Shown here: piece after piece, positions 27,163-35,696 of the stretch
Layout of the letters: every line of letters begins with the position of its first letter
Numbering within the stretch: the first letter of the stretch is position 1
Assembly: GCA_035547915.1 (NCBI GenBank)
Contig: DASZTS010000023.1
Span: 248,001 to 312,000, forward strand
Origin: DASSFG01 sp035547915
GTDB lineage: Bacteria > Planctomycetota > Planctomycetia > Pirellulales > JAICIG01
Direction of reading: 5' to 3'
DNA: 64,000 nucleotides
The notes under the pieces: model-generated
The model's database searches: none
What the model saw: only the letters and a program-made list of their open reading frames with translations
What the model was told of the DNA's origin: nothing
Program-made: the position numbers and the translations under genes

Positions 27163-28149
27163 CTACGGCACGGGAACGTTGTCGAGAATTCTACGAACCA
27201 ACTCGTCGGCGGTCCTTCCTTCGGCTTCGGCTTCGTATGTCGCGATGACGCGATGACGCAGAACGTCCGGCGCCAGCGTCTTGATGTCGTGCGGCGTGAC
27301 ATAACCGCGCCCCTGCAAGAAGGCATGGGCCTTGCCGGCCTTCATCAGATAGATAGACGCTCTGGGGCTGGCACCGGTCTCGATCATGCCATCCAATCCG
27401 CGCACGCCGAGGTCCGCCGGATCGCGGGTGGCGCGGACCACGTCGACCACATAGTCGCGCACTTTGTCGTCGACCCAGATTTTGTTGACGACTTCGCGGG
27501 CTTCGAGAAGGTCCGCCGGCGTGGCCACTCGGTTGACGTGGGGGATGGGTTTGCCGCCTCCCATGCGGTCGACGATCTTGCGTTCCTCGTCGCGTGTCGG
27601 ATAGCCGACGAGCACCTTCAACATGAACCGATCGACCTGCGCCTCGGGCAGCGGATAGGTTCCTTCCTGTTCGATCGGGTTCTGGGTCGCCAGCACGAGG
27701 AAGGGATCGTCGAAGCGGAAGGTCTCTTTTCCGATCGTGGCCTGGCGCTCCTGCATCGCCTCGAGCAACGCCGCCTGGACCTTGGCCGGAGCGCGGTTGA
27801 TCTCGTCGGCCAGAATAAGGTTGGAAAAGACCGGCCCTTTTCTCACGCTGTACGTCGCGTCTTTCGGATTAAAGACCTCGGTGCCGATGACGTCGGCCGG
27901 CAGCATGTCGGGCGTGAACTGAATACGGGAAAACCCCGTATCGATCGCCTGGGCCAAGCTGTGGACCGCGAGTGTTTTGGCCAGCCCCGGCACCCCTTCC
28001 AGCAGAACATGCCCGCCCGTCAACAGGCCGATCAGCAGTCGGCTGATCATCGTCTCCTGGCCCACGACCACACGGCCGACCTCGTTGATCAGATTCGCGC
28101 ACGATTGCGAATACCTCGCGATTTGCTCGTCGATTTGTGCTGTGCTCAT
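27163..28149 (-). CDS. moxR: MoxR family AAA+ ATPase
   Basis: 328 residues, the MoxR length. Walker A is G-V-P-G-L-A-K-T at 52-59. Walker B is L-I-L-A-D-E-I-N-R-A, sensor 1 is A-T-Q-N-P, and the E-Q-E-G-T-Y-P-L-P-E-A-Q-x-D-R-F motif is complete. MoxR ATPases act as chaperone-like motors that activate or assemble partner proteins, often VWA proteins. Here it heads a seven-gene operon with DUF58 and Bat proteins. GGGAGC lies just upstream of the ATG at 28149, deciding the start over a longer frame to 28275. Confidence 0.95.
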   Translation of the reverse strand: MSTAQIDEQIARYSQSCANLINEVGRVVVGQETMISRLLIGLLTGGHVLLEGVPGLAKTLAVHSLAQAIDTGFSRIQFTPDMLPADVIGTEVFNPKDATYSVRKGPVFSNLILADEINRAPAKVQAALLEAMQERQATIGKETFRFDDPFLVLATQNPIEQEGTYPLPEAQVDRFMLKVLVGYPTRDEERKIVDRMGGGKPIPHVNRVATPADLLEAREVVNKIWVDDKVRDYVVDVVRATRDPADLGVRGLDGMIETGASPRASIYLMKAGKAHAFLQGRGYVTPHDIKTLAPDVLRHRVIATYEAEAEGRTADELVRRILDNVPVP

Positions 28150-28316
28150 AGCTCCCACGGCAAAACGAAACCATACTGCGCCGCTTACTCCGCAGCCTAT
28201 CGGGAAAGTTGTCGCTAAAATCTCGACAAAAGACAAGCGGCTCGCGAGAAACCGCTCGGCAATGCGCGACACCATCTCGTGGCCGCGCTGCCATCAAGCC
28301 GACAGGGGTGAGAAGC

Positions 28317-29348
28317 TCAACCAGCGGCGGCCGGCGGCTCGGCCGGCGGAGTCGCTTTGAATTCGAACTCGACGAGCTTGCCGTGGCCGCAGGCCAGCAG
28401 ACCGTCGGCGTTCGGTTCGAGTTCGAAATCGTGCACGTGCATGGGCGCCTTTTCCTGGTGCAAGATCTGCCCGCCGGGAACCGCGAGAAACTTCACCAGA
28501 CCTTCGTGGTCGCCCCCGGCGGCGACCAGCCACTCCCCTCCTGGGGAGAACTCCAATCGCTCCGCCAAGCCTTTGTGTTTGTCGGCGTGCTCGATCAACC
28601 GCTTGTTCTCTCGCCAGTCGAACACTTCGATCCGAGCCAGCGCTTCGAGGTGGTCGACGTTGTTGATCTGCCCGGTGCCGCCGATCGCGAGCAGCTTACC
28701 ATCGGACGAGAACGCCAGGCTGCGCACGCCACCGATCGAATGTCGGCGCTGCTTCGGGTCCCAGGTGTACATGAGCGGCGTCTCAATGCTGGCGAGTTGC
28801 TTTCCGGCCGCCACCTCCCACACGACGACATGCCCCACCTTGTCGGCCGTCGCCAGCCAGGCGCCGTCGGCCGAGAAGGAGCAAGCAAACAACATCGAGG
28901 GATAGTGGTGCGGCGTGAGTTGTTCATGTCCGGCCAGCACGTGCACGAGTTCACCGGTCTGGGCGTTCCAGAGCTTGCAGAGCATGTCGTCGGAGACACT
29001 GGCGATCAATAGGCCATCGCGTGAGGCCGTCACTCCGCGCACCCATTTGTCGTGGGCATCGACCTTGCGAATGATCTGGCACGTTTCAGCATCCCACCAG
29101 ATGAGCTTTCCGTCCCAGGCACCGCTGACGATGAACGGCCCGGCCGCCGCCACACCGCTCACATAGCTCTCGTGCCCGGTCAATTCCTGCCACTGGGGTT
29201 TCTCGGCCGCCAGATCGACGCAATAAAGCTTGGCGTCGGAGCAGCCGACAAACGCACGCCGTGATCCGGGTTGCCGTGCGAGCGCGAAAAAGATACCCGC
29301 ATGGTCGATCTGTCGGACAACTTTGAGTTTGGTCGGGTCGGCTGTCAT
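28317..29348 (-). CDS. WD40 repeat protein
   Basis: 343 residues, forming about six or seven WD40 repeats. Clear examples are L-T-G-H-E-S-Y-V-S-G-V...L-I-W-W-D-A and V-D-A-H-D-K-W-V-R-G-V...C-K-L-W-N-A-Q-T-G-E. It is a beta-propeller scaffold without a signal peptide. The ATG overlaps the stop of the DUF1501 gene (ATGA). Together with the DUF1549 gene it forms the common planctomycete triplet. In that triplet the propeller probably serves the exported partners indirectly, since it appears cytoplasmic itself (inference). The C-terminus is Pro/Ala-rich. Confidence 0.9.
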   Translation of the reverse strand: MTADPTKLKVVRQIDHAGIFFALARQPGSRRAFVGCSDAKLYCVDLAAEKPQWQELTGHESYVSGVAAAGPFIVSGAWDGKLIWWDAETCQIIRKVDAHDKWVRGVTASRDGLLIASVSDDMLCKLWNAQTGELVHVLAGHEQLTPHHYPSMLFACSFSADGAWLATADKVGHVVVWEVAAGKQLASIETPLMYTWDPKQRRHSIGGVRSLAFSSDGKLLAIGGTGQINNVDHLEALARIEVFDWRENKRLIEHADKHKGLAERLEFSPGGEWLVAAGGDHEGLVKFLAVPGGQILHQEKAPMHVHDFELEPNADGLLACGHGKLVEFEFKATPPAEPPAAAG

Positions 29349-30652
29349 GCCAGCACCTCGGTCACGGGATCGGTACCGGGGTTCGTGAGCGGGATGGGGC
29401 GTGAGCCCAGGTGGTATTCTTTCTCGTGATCGATCCCCAAGGCATTGAAGATGGTGGCGAACAACGCTTCGGCCCCGATCTCCCCGTCGACAACCTTGTT
29501 GCCGTCTTCGTCGGTCTTGCCGTAGACGGTGCCGCCACGGATGCCGCAGCCCGAGAGCGTCGCGCTCCACGCGCTGGCGAAATGGTCGCGCCCCAGGCTC
29601 GGGTTGATCTGCGGCGTACGGCCGAATTCACCTAGCGTGATCACTAGCGTGTTTTCCAGTAGCCCACGCAGCGCCAGGTCGTCGAGCAAGGTCGACATTA
29701 CGTGGTCGAGTTCGGTCGCCAGTTCCAGGTGCGTCTCAAAATTCTGGCCGTGACTATCCCACCAAGCACGGGCGACTTTGACGAAGGGTACGCCGGCTTC
29801 GATCAGCCGCCGCGCGGCCAATACCTGCTCGCCGAACTGCGTGGGGCCGTATTGATCGCGCACGTGCTGCGGTTCCTGCGAGATGTCGAACAACTTGTCG
29901 CTGGCCATCAACCCGCGGACACGACCATAGGCCGAGTTATGGCTGCCGACGGCGGCGTTCTGGCGCCCGCGCGCGAATCGCGCCGAGAGCATGTTCCGCA
30001 GGTCGAGCCGCTCGCGATGGTCGAGGTCGGTGATCGACTCGAGCCGGTGAATGTTCTCGGGCATCAGCCCCTTGTCGAGAAACATCGGCGCGTAGCGTGC
30101 ACCGAAGAACCCCGGCCCGCCTTTATGCCGCCCTTCGGTCGAGGTGTACATCGAGACGTAATCCGGCACGGTGCTGTCGGCCTGCCCCAACTCGCGGGCG
30201 AGCATCGCCCCCAGGTCGGGATAGGCCAGTCCCGGCTCCTTCGGACGCCCTGTCTCCATCAACTCGGTGCCGCCGCCGTGATCGGCGTTCTTGGTATTGA
30301 GTGAACGGATGATGGCCGTGTGATGCTGCCTTTGGGCGAGCTTCGGCAACAACTCCGAAATGCGGATGCCCGGCACGTTCGTATCGATAGCGCGGAACGG
30401 CCCGCCCGTCCGTCGGCCGGGCTTGGGGTCCCAGGTCTCGAGTTGGCTGGCACCGCCAGCAAGCCACAGCAGGATAACCCGCTTCTCCTGCCGCTTGAGC
30501 TCCTCGGCGAGGGCCGGTTCTCGCAGCACGCTCAACACGGTCATGTCCGCGGCGAGAGCCGTCGAAGCGGCCACCGCCGACGTTTCCAAGAACCGCCGTC
30601 GGGTGAGACCGTGGTCCGGTGATCCGCAACAAACGCGACGATGGTGGGCCAT
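29345..30652 (-). CDS. DUF1501 domain-containing Tat-exported protein
   Basis: 435 residues with an N-terminal twin-arginine signal (L-T-R-R-R-F-L-E-T-S-A-V-A-A-S). DUF1501 belongs to the alkaline phosphatase/sulfatase-like superfamily. Here N-A-D-H-G-G-G-T-E, G-E-F-G-R-T-P and G-R-D-H-F look like the metal-binding motifs. The substrate is unknown. In planctomycetes the family nearly always follows a DUF1549/DUF1553 protein, as here with a 15-base gap. A periplasmic location is implied by the Tat signal. The ATG at 30652 is the natural start. Confidence 0.93.
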   Translation of the reverse strand: MAHHRRVCCGSPDHGLTRRRFLETSAVAASTALAADMTVLSVLREPALAEELKRQEKRVILLWLAGGASQLETWDPKPGRRTGGPFRAIDTNVPGIRISELLPKLAQRQHHTAIIRSLNTKNADHGGGTELMETGRPKEPGLAYPDLGAMLARELGQADSTVPDYVSMYTSTEGRHKGGPGFFGARYAPMFLDKGLMPENIHRLESITDLDHRERLDLRNMLSARFARGRQNAAVGSHNSAYGRVRGLMASDKLFDISQEPQHVRDQYGPTQFGEQVLAARRLIEAGVPFVKVARAWWDSHGQNFETHLELATELDHVMSTLLDDLALRGLLENTLVITLGEFGRTPQINPSLGRDHFASAWSATLSGCGIRGGTVYGKTDEDGNKVVDGEIGAEALFATIFNALGIDHEKEYHLGSRPIPLTNPGTDPVTEVLA

Positions 30653-30667
30653 TTTGTTTCGCCTCCG

Positions 30668-32305
30668 TCAATGATTGAATCGAAACTCGCTGCTGTTGAC
30701 GAGCGCCCAGACGAGTTGTTGCCAGGCGGCGACGGGTCGATCGTCGCGGGCGGCGAGGTAGTTCGCGCACCATTCGACTTCCTCGGCCTGCGGCTCGCGT
30801 GACAGCACCGCCACGAATGCCGTCCGGATGGCTTGCGGCCGATCACCGATCGCCTTCAGCGCACCCACCAACCGATCAGCCGAGTCTCGCAAATAGTCGC
30901 CTTCGATCTGCGGGCCGTTGCTGAAGAGGAGTGCCTCGCTGACGCTGACCTGAAAATTCTCGCCCGGAATCTCGATCTGACCGGCCAATCCTTGGGCCTG
31001 GTTCTCCAGATCGCGGCGGCGGCCGGCCCACTGTTCGGCGTTCTCCTGCCGCTGGGCCATTTCGGTCGGGTTGGTTGTCGCGATCGCCAGCGACAATGCG
31101 AACTGCATGGGAGTCAGCGGCTTCACCGAAGCCAGAGCGAAGAGCCGTTCGTCGGGCCGGTCCGTCGATTCCTCCCAGCGACTGGTGCGCCCGTAAGCCC
31201 GACTGAGGACGAGCCCACGCACAAGCCGCCGCAGGTCGTAGTGGTGTTCCTCGGCGTCGCGCGCCAGCCAAGCCAGCAGGGCGGGATGGCTGGCCGGGTT
31301 TTCGGAGTGCATCTGGTCGAGCGGTGTCACCAACCCTGCTCCGAACAGTCGGGCCCAGAGCCGGTTGACGAACGCCTTCGCAAAGAAGCCGGCTGAATCG
31401 GGACGCAGGGCCACCTCGACCAGCTTCGCCCGCCGGCTGTAAAGCGCCGGTTGCGGAGGCGTTTCACGGTCGTTATCGGCCTTCTGTTTTTCTTCGGCGG
31501 CCCGGCGTTCGTCGTCCGATTTGCCGGCGAGACCGGTGTCGGCGATCTCGCCACTGGTGAGGAAGATCAGCCGCGCCTGCTTTTCTTCGCCGGCGGTCGT
31601 GCGAAACTTGAGCTCGCCGTCGTCCCGCTCCGCCAGAAACCGCTTCTTCGTGAGATAGGTGCGGTTGAAGAACGACGCCATGCCGTAGTAGTGGTCCTGG
31701 GCCCAGTCGGGCACCAGCGGATGGTCGTGGCACTTGGCGCAATTGATGCTGACGCCGAAGAACAGCCGGCTGGTGTCGTTCGTCATGTCGTCGACGTTGG
31801 CGACCCGCGACTTAAGGAACTCGGCCGCGGCCTTGCTGTCGACCTGGTCCTCGCGGGGCAGGATTACCTCGCGGAACAGTTCCGGCCAGCGGCGGTCTTC
31901 CTGGAACCGCTTCAACAGCCAATCGCGCCACTCGCCGTTGCCCTTTCCGGCCATCAGCAGCACGTCGTACTCGTTCCGCACGTGATAGACGAAATCGGGA
32001 CTGGCCAGCAGGCGGTCGACGAGGCGGGCCTTTTTGTCGGGCTCGGTCGCCGCGAGGTAGCTCTGCACCTCGCTCGGCGTGGGAATGCGGCCGGCCAGAT
32101 CGAGCGTCACGCGGCGGAGAAAGGCGGCGTCATCGGCGGCCGGCGCGGCTGCCACGCCTCGCGCCGCCAGCGCGTTATCGACGAGCGCATCGACGACTTC
32201 CTCGATGGGCCGGTCGGGCGGAACCTCGTCGGCGATCACCTGGCGCGCACCGGCCACGGCGAACGACACCAGTTCGAGCCACAAAAGTAGACGCACAAAC
32301 CGCAT
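30668..32305 (-). CDS. DUF1549/DUF1553 domain-containing secreted protein with a CxxCH motif
   Basis: 545 residues. A signal peptide ends near V-I-A-D-E. A DUF1549 domain follows (F-L-R-R-V-T-L-D-L-A-G-R-I-P-T). A middle part contains N-C-A-K-C-H-D-H-P, a c-type-heme-like CxxCH motif. A DUF1553 domain follows (F-V-N-R-L-W-A-R-L-F-G, later S-R-A-Y). The family is abundant in planctomycetes and is thought to act in the cell surface or paryphoplasm on polymers. No activity is proven. GGAG lies 7 bases before the ATG at 32305. It is the first gene of the triplet operon and diverges from qatB. Confidence 0.93.
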   Translation of the reverse strand: MRFVRLLLWLELVSFAVAGARQVIADEVPPDRPIEEVVDALVDNALAARGVAAAPAADDAAFLRRVTLDLAGRIPTPSEVQSYLAATEPDKKARLVDRLLASPDFVYHVRNEYDVLLMAGKGNGEWRDWLLKRFQEDRRWPELFREVILPREDQVDSKAAAEFLKSRVANVDDMTNDTSRLFFGVSINCAKCHDHPLVPDWAQDHYYGMASFFNRTYLTKKRFLAERDDGELKFRTTAGEEKQARLIFLTSGEIADTGLAGKSDDERRAAEEKQKADNDRETPPQPALYSRRAKLVEVALRPDSAGFFAKAFVNRLWARLFGAGLVTPLDQMHSENPASHPALLAWLARDAEEHHYDLRRLVRGLVLSRAYGRTSRWEESTDRPDERLFALASVKPLTPMQFALSLAIATTNPTEMAQRQENAEQWAGRRRDLENQAQGLAGQIEIPGENFQVSVSEALLFSNGPQIEGDYLRDSADRLVGALKAIGDRPQAIRTAFVAVLSREPQAEEVEWCANYLAARDDRPVAAWQQLVWALVNSSEFRFNH

Positions 32306-32720
32306 ACGGATCTCCAACGAGGACCGAGCGCGGAACCAGAGCGGGACGGAATCTCGGGCGGGAGTTTTTTGCTGGGGGGCTAACGGGCACGCATCAACGG
32401 ATACCGATACCTTAAGCGCTTTGTTCGCTACGGACAAGTCTGCCAAGTCACGTCGGAACCGCGTTTGTGCCTGCTCTGTCAAATAATTCCTTTCAGAAAT
32501 CCACCGGTGGCGAATTCCACCGATGACGAGCTGGCGATCGAATGATCGGAATCAAAAACCGGCCTGGCTTGAGAAGCGGAGATGGATTTTGAGTAGACTG
32601 TCGACCATGGCTCCGGTTGCCGACTGTGGCGGCTGCGGGCAAGAAACACGTCGCACGTGTGTTGTCAGCCAGCACTTCATCACCATAGCAACGAGCCACG
32701 AAAACGAGAGGTCGTAGTCG
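32306..32720. other. Divergent intergenic region before qatB
   Basis: About 415 bases separate the DUF1549 gene (minus) from the QatB-like gene (plus). Both promoters must lie here. A perfect 10-base palindrome, CCACCGGTGG, is at 32502-32511. The stretch around 32460-32500 (CTGTCAAATAATTCC) is AT-richer than its surroundings. A small possible reading frame at 32607-32717 is described separately. Confidence 0.5.
32607..32717 (+). CDS. Possible 36-residue Cys-rich leader peptide
   Basis: An ATG at 32607 opens 36 codons and stops only 3 bases before the qatB ATG. The peptide contains C-G-G-C and a third Cys about eight residues later, which could suggest a small metal site. There is no good Shine-Dalgarno and no recognised family, so this may be chance. 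If translated, its stop would place ribosomes next to the qatB start and couple the two. Confidence 0.2.
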   Translation: MAPVADCGGCGQETRRTCVVSQHFITIATSHENERS

Positions 32721-33479
32721 ATGGGCACTTCGAGGAGTCTGCGAACGCCAAGCGGTGGCGGCTGGAGCGCGGTGAAGACGGCAATTACCGGCCATTTCAG
32801 CGGCCGTTCGCTGTCGCCGCGGCAGCTCGCGTGCGATGTTGTCGAAGCGGGAAACGGCTTTGGTGTCGGTCGCGGGGCCGGCGGTGACCGACCTATCAGT
32901 AACATCTCCGGCAGCGTCGGAGGAGCGACCGCGGATCTCGGTGGTTTCGGCGGTGGCGTTGCGGAAGGAGGCCTCGACGCCGGACTGCGGACACTCGGCC
33001 TCGATACATCGACGGGAAAATCCGCAGCCGAGGTTGTCTCCGCCGTGGCGTCGCACCTCGCGCGAGAAGTGGACGGTGTTGACGGCGAGGTGCTGCGAAA
33101 CGCGCTGACCGACACACTACTCGAAGCGGCGACGCTCACGGTCGACGCCGATAAAGGAGCGCTTGAGCGGGGCCTCCAGACGTTCCTGGCCGAAAATCGC
33201 GCGGAAGGTCTCGTCGAGGCGTTTCTCTGTCACTATGTTTTCGATGTGATCTGGATCAACATCGAAAGTTATGTCCAATCGCGATGTACCGACGAAACCT
33301 CCTTTCAGGCGTTCATGTCATCGGTCGAAGAAGCGTGCCGTGACGACGTGCGGGCCGCGGTCGGACAGGCGAAGGAGCGAGGACGGTTCGATCGGCTGGA
33401 TTGGTTCGGTACGGACGGCCGCCAAGTCGGTCGCGAGGTGATCGCGGACCTCGAACTGCGGTTCCGCAACCTGCTATGA
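32721..33479 (+). CDS. qatB: QatB-like protein (Qat anti-phage system associated)
   Basis: 252 residues, no membrane segment. It begins M-G-T-S-x-S, then P-x-G-G-G-W-x-x-V-K near residues 10-19. This opening and the Gly-rich segment at about 40-80 match what I recall of QatB proteins. The length is also typical. The C-terminal half is helical. Its role in QatABCD defence is not a known enzymatic one. In related QueC-linked systems the N-terminal glycine of a partner protein is the target of a deazaguanine conjugation. The Met-Gly start here would expose such a glycine after Met removal (inference). AGAGG stands about 9 bases before the ATG. The stop is 13 bases before qatC. The assignment rests on the N-terminus and on the neighbour. 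Confidence 0.72.
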   Translation: MGTSRSLRTPSGGGWSAVKTAITGHFSGRSLSPRQLACDVVEAGNGFGVGRGAGGDRPISNISGSVGGATADLGGFGGGVAEGGLDAGLRTLGLDTSTGKSAAEVVSAVASHLAREVDGVDGEVLRNALTDTLLEAATLTVDADKGALERGLQTFLAENRAEGLVEAFLCHYVFDVIWINIESYVQSRCTDETSFQAFMSSVEEACRDDVRAAVGQAKERGRFDRLDWFGTDGRQVGREVIADLELRFRNLL

Positions 33480-33492
33480 CGTCGAGGGGGCG

Positions 33493-34887
33493 ATGAAGCT
33501 TGCGCGGTTTGTCGGAAAGAACGGTTCCACGGATACAACCTACACGGCGACGCTGACGGATGAGGGCGTAAACGTCATCGACACCACGGAGCCCGAAGGG
33601 AATGTCTCGGTGCATTTCCTGCGGAACGGCAAGAGGGCGCACGCTTCGCTCGAAAAGGGGTTGCGAGATTTCTTCGATCTGGGGATCTGTGTCTACATCG
33701 CCGATGAACTGCTCGATCGCGAGCGGGGTCACGACGGTTGGACCCGTTCTTTCGAATTCGTGATGCCGGTGTATGAGCCGGCACGCTGGAGGGAGCATGA
33801 GCGTCAACTGGTCAGGTTACTCGGGCACTTGTCCGGCGACCGCTATCGGTTCGAATGGCTCCCGCGCCGCAACCTGACCGGCTACGGCGAGCGCCGCAGA
33901 GGCGTGCCGACGGGTTACGATGCCGTATGCCTGTTCTCCGGCGGCGTCGATTCACTTCTCGGCGCATACGAACTTCTCAACGCCGGCAAGAGAGTCATCC
34001 TCTGCGGCCACTACGCCGATGGCATCAGTTCGAAGGCGCAGATGGATCTGTTCAAGATGCTCCGCGCGCAATTCGGCAAATCGGTGTTGCTCATCCAGTG
34101 TTACATTGCCCGCACGCTAAGGCCGACCGTCAACTATGCACTTTCGGAGAAGTGTGAAGAGTCGCACCGTCCGCGTTCCTTTCTGTTTCTCGCGACGGCG
34201 GTCGCGGTCGCCAAGCTGGCCTGTGTGAAGGAAATCTACATTCCCGAAAATGGTCTGATCGCGCTGAACGCGCCGCTGGGCCTATCTCGTGTCGGAACAT
34301 TGAGCACGCGCACGGTGCATCCTCGCTTCCTCGTCGACTTTTTGTCGCTCCTGCACGGCTTGGGCATTTATGAAGGCAGCCTGACGAACCCGTTTCTGCT
34401 GCAAAGCAAGACCGATATGGTTCGCGGCGCGTCGCGGGAGAGCTATCCGATGCTCCTCAGGTCGGTGTCGTGTGCCCATACCGGCAGCATTCGCTGGACC
34501 GGTAAACGGGGAGTTCGGCATTGCGGCTATTGCATCCCTTGCTTGTACCGGCGGGCTGCGTTCATGGAAGTCGGAATCGACAACGCCGCGGATTATTATT
34601 GCGACGTCTTCCGCGACCTCACGAAGCTCAGCGAGACCGAGCAATGCGATTTTCGTTTCCTGGCACGCTTCGCCGCAAATGTCGGTCGCATGTCGGCGGC
34701 CGCACGAGAGGCACTCGTGTTGAGGCAGGGGCTATTCGAGCCCGCAGAGTGCGCGACCATCGGCGGCCAAGACATCGAAACGTTGTTGCCCTTCGCCGAT
34801 ATGATTGAAAGCTGGGCCAGCGACTTCTTAGAGAAGGTGGACATGACCGCTTCCGAGTCGACGCGGTGCGCCATCGGACGGCGATGA
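33493..34887 (+). CDS. qatC: QatC-like QueC-family PP-loop enzyme (Qat anti-phage system)
   Basis: 464 residues. The first 140 form a family-specific domain. The PP-loop ATPase core begins with D-A-V-C-L-F-S-G-G-V-D-S (S-G-G-V-D-S at 149-154). It continues with R-S-F-L-F-L-A-T-A-V at about 228-237 and P-E-N-G-L-I-A-L-N-A-P-L at 251-262. A Zn-type Cys set is complete: C327, then H-C-G-Y-C-I-P-C with C344, C347 and C350. QueC makes preQ0 from CDG with ATP and ammonia. The longer N-terminal domain and the QatB neighbour place this one in the QatC defence branch rather than queuosine biosynthesis. GAGGGGG lies just before the ATG. No QatA ATPase or QatD TatD-type nuclease is found anywhere in the window. 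Confidence 0.85.
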   Translation: MKLARFVGKNGSTDTTYTATLTDEGVNVIDTTEPEGNVSVHFLRNGKRAHASLEKGLRDFFDLGICVYIADELLDRERGHDGWTRSFEFVMPVYEPARWREHERQLVRLLGHLSGDRYRFEWLPRRNLTGYGERRRGVPTGYDAVCLFSGGVDSLLGAYELLNAGKRVILCGHYADGISSKAQMDLFKMLRAQFGKSVLLIQCYIARTLRPTVNYALSEKCEESHRPRSFLFLATAVAVAKLACVKEIYIPENGLIALNAPLGLSRVGTLSTRTVHPRFLVDFLSLLHGLGIYEGSLTNPFLLQSKTDMVRGASRESYPMLLRSVSCAHTGSIRWTGKRGVRHCGYCIPCLYRRAAFMEVGIDNAADYYCDVFRDLTKLSETEQCDFRFLARFAANVGRMSAAAREALVLRQGLFEPAECATIGGQDIETLLPFADMIESWASDFLEKVDMTASESTRCAIGRR

Positions 34888-34974
34888 GGGCCGGCCGATG
34901 ACGGCATTTCTGTTTCTTGAATGGCCACGAGGCGAATCACAAGTAATAAAAACCTACGACATGGGTGGACGACC

Positions 34975-35661
34975 GTGCAGACTGAATTACAGATTCCGAT
35001 TCCACCGCCTCGCTCGCCCCCGCGCGTGCTTTCGGACAAACGCGAGAAAATTCAGCTCATTACTTTCGCGCTTTCCGCAATAGTCTACTTTCCATTCTCG
35101 CAATGGATTTCGACCACCCGCGTGGGGACAATGTTTTTCCTGTGGGGCCAGATGGCGTATCTTTTTCCCCTGCTGATCGCTTTTTTGGCGATTCCCTTCC
35201 AGATCCTCGGCCTCATACTGGAGCAAACCCGACGACAGTCGTTCTTTTGGCTGATGCTGTGCCTCTTGTTCGTGATCTCCTGCATTACCGGGATCATTCT
35301 CGGGCAGAAGGTTCGCACCGCGGGCATGCGCGCGTTTGCCCAGCGAAGCCGACCACTGATCGCCGCGATCGAGCAATACCGCCGCGATCATTCCGCGCCA
35401 CCGCGGTCGTTGGACGACCTCGTCCCCGATTATTTGCCGCAGGTTCCATCGACGGGCATGATGGCTTACCCCGAATATCACTATTACGCCGGGGAGGCAA
35501 AGATCGCGTACGCCGGCAATCCGTGGGCTCTTTCTGTTGCGACGCCGAGTGGCGGCATCAACTTCGATCAAATTCTTTATTTCCCGAACCAGAATTATCC
35601 CGCGACGGGATACGGCGGTTCTTTGCAGCCGATCGACGACTGGGCCTATGTGCATGAATAG
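34975..35661 (+). CDS. Hypothetical membrane protein with pseudopilin-like C-terminal domain
   Basis: 228 residues from the GTG at 34975, which has GGGTGGA 5 bases upstream. An ATG at 34921 would add 18 residues of unconvincing sequence. Three membrane helices lie at about 26-45, 53-80 and 90-112. The remainder resembles the soluble part of type II secretion pseudopilins: a helix with P-L-I-A-A-I-E-Q-Y-R-R-D-H, then P-P-R-S-L-D-D-L-V-P-D-Y-L-P. There is no prepilin peptidase motif at the N-terminus. The gene follows qatC by 87 bases on the same strand, so co-transcription is possible, but a link to defence is unproven. Confidence 0.72.
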   Translation: MQTELQIPIPPPRSPPRVLSDKREKIQLITFALSAIVYFPFSQWISTTRVGTMFFLWGQMAYLFPLLIAFLAIPFQILGLILEQTRRQSFFWLMLCLLFVISCITGIILGQKVRTAGMRAFAQRSRPLIAAIEQYRRDHSAPPRSLDDLVPDYLPQVPSTGMMAYPEYHYYAGEAKIAYAGNPWALSVATPSGGINFDQILYFPNQNYPATGYGGSLQPIDDWAYVHE

Positions 35662-35696
35662 CCGCTCGGCCGATTCAGCCGGAGTAAACTTGCCGC

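Noticed and set aside
26998..28218. A 406-codon plus-strand frame opposite moxR and DUF58
   Set aside because: Both minus-strand genes have full family motifs. The plus frame has none and no Shine-Dalgarno.
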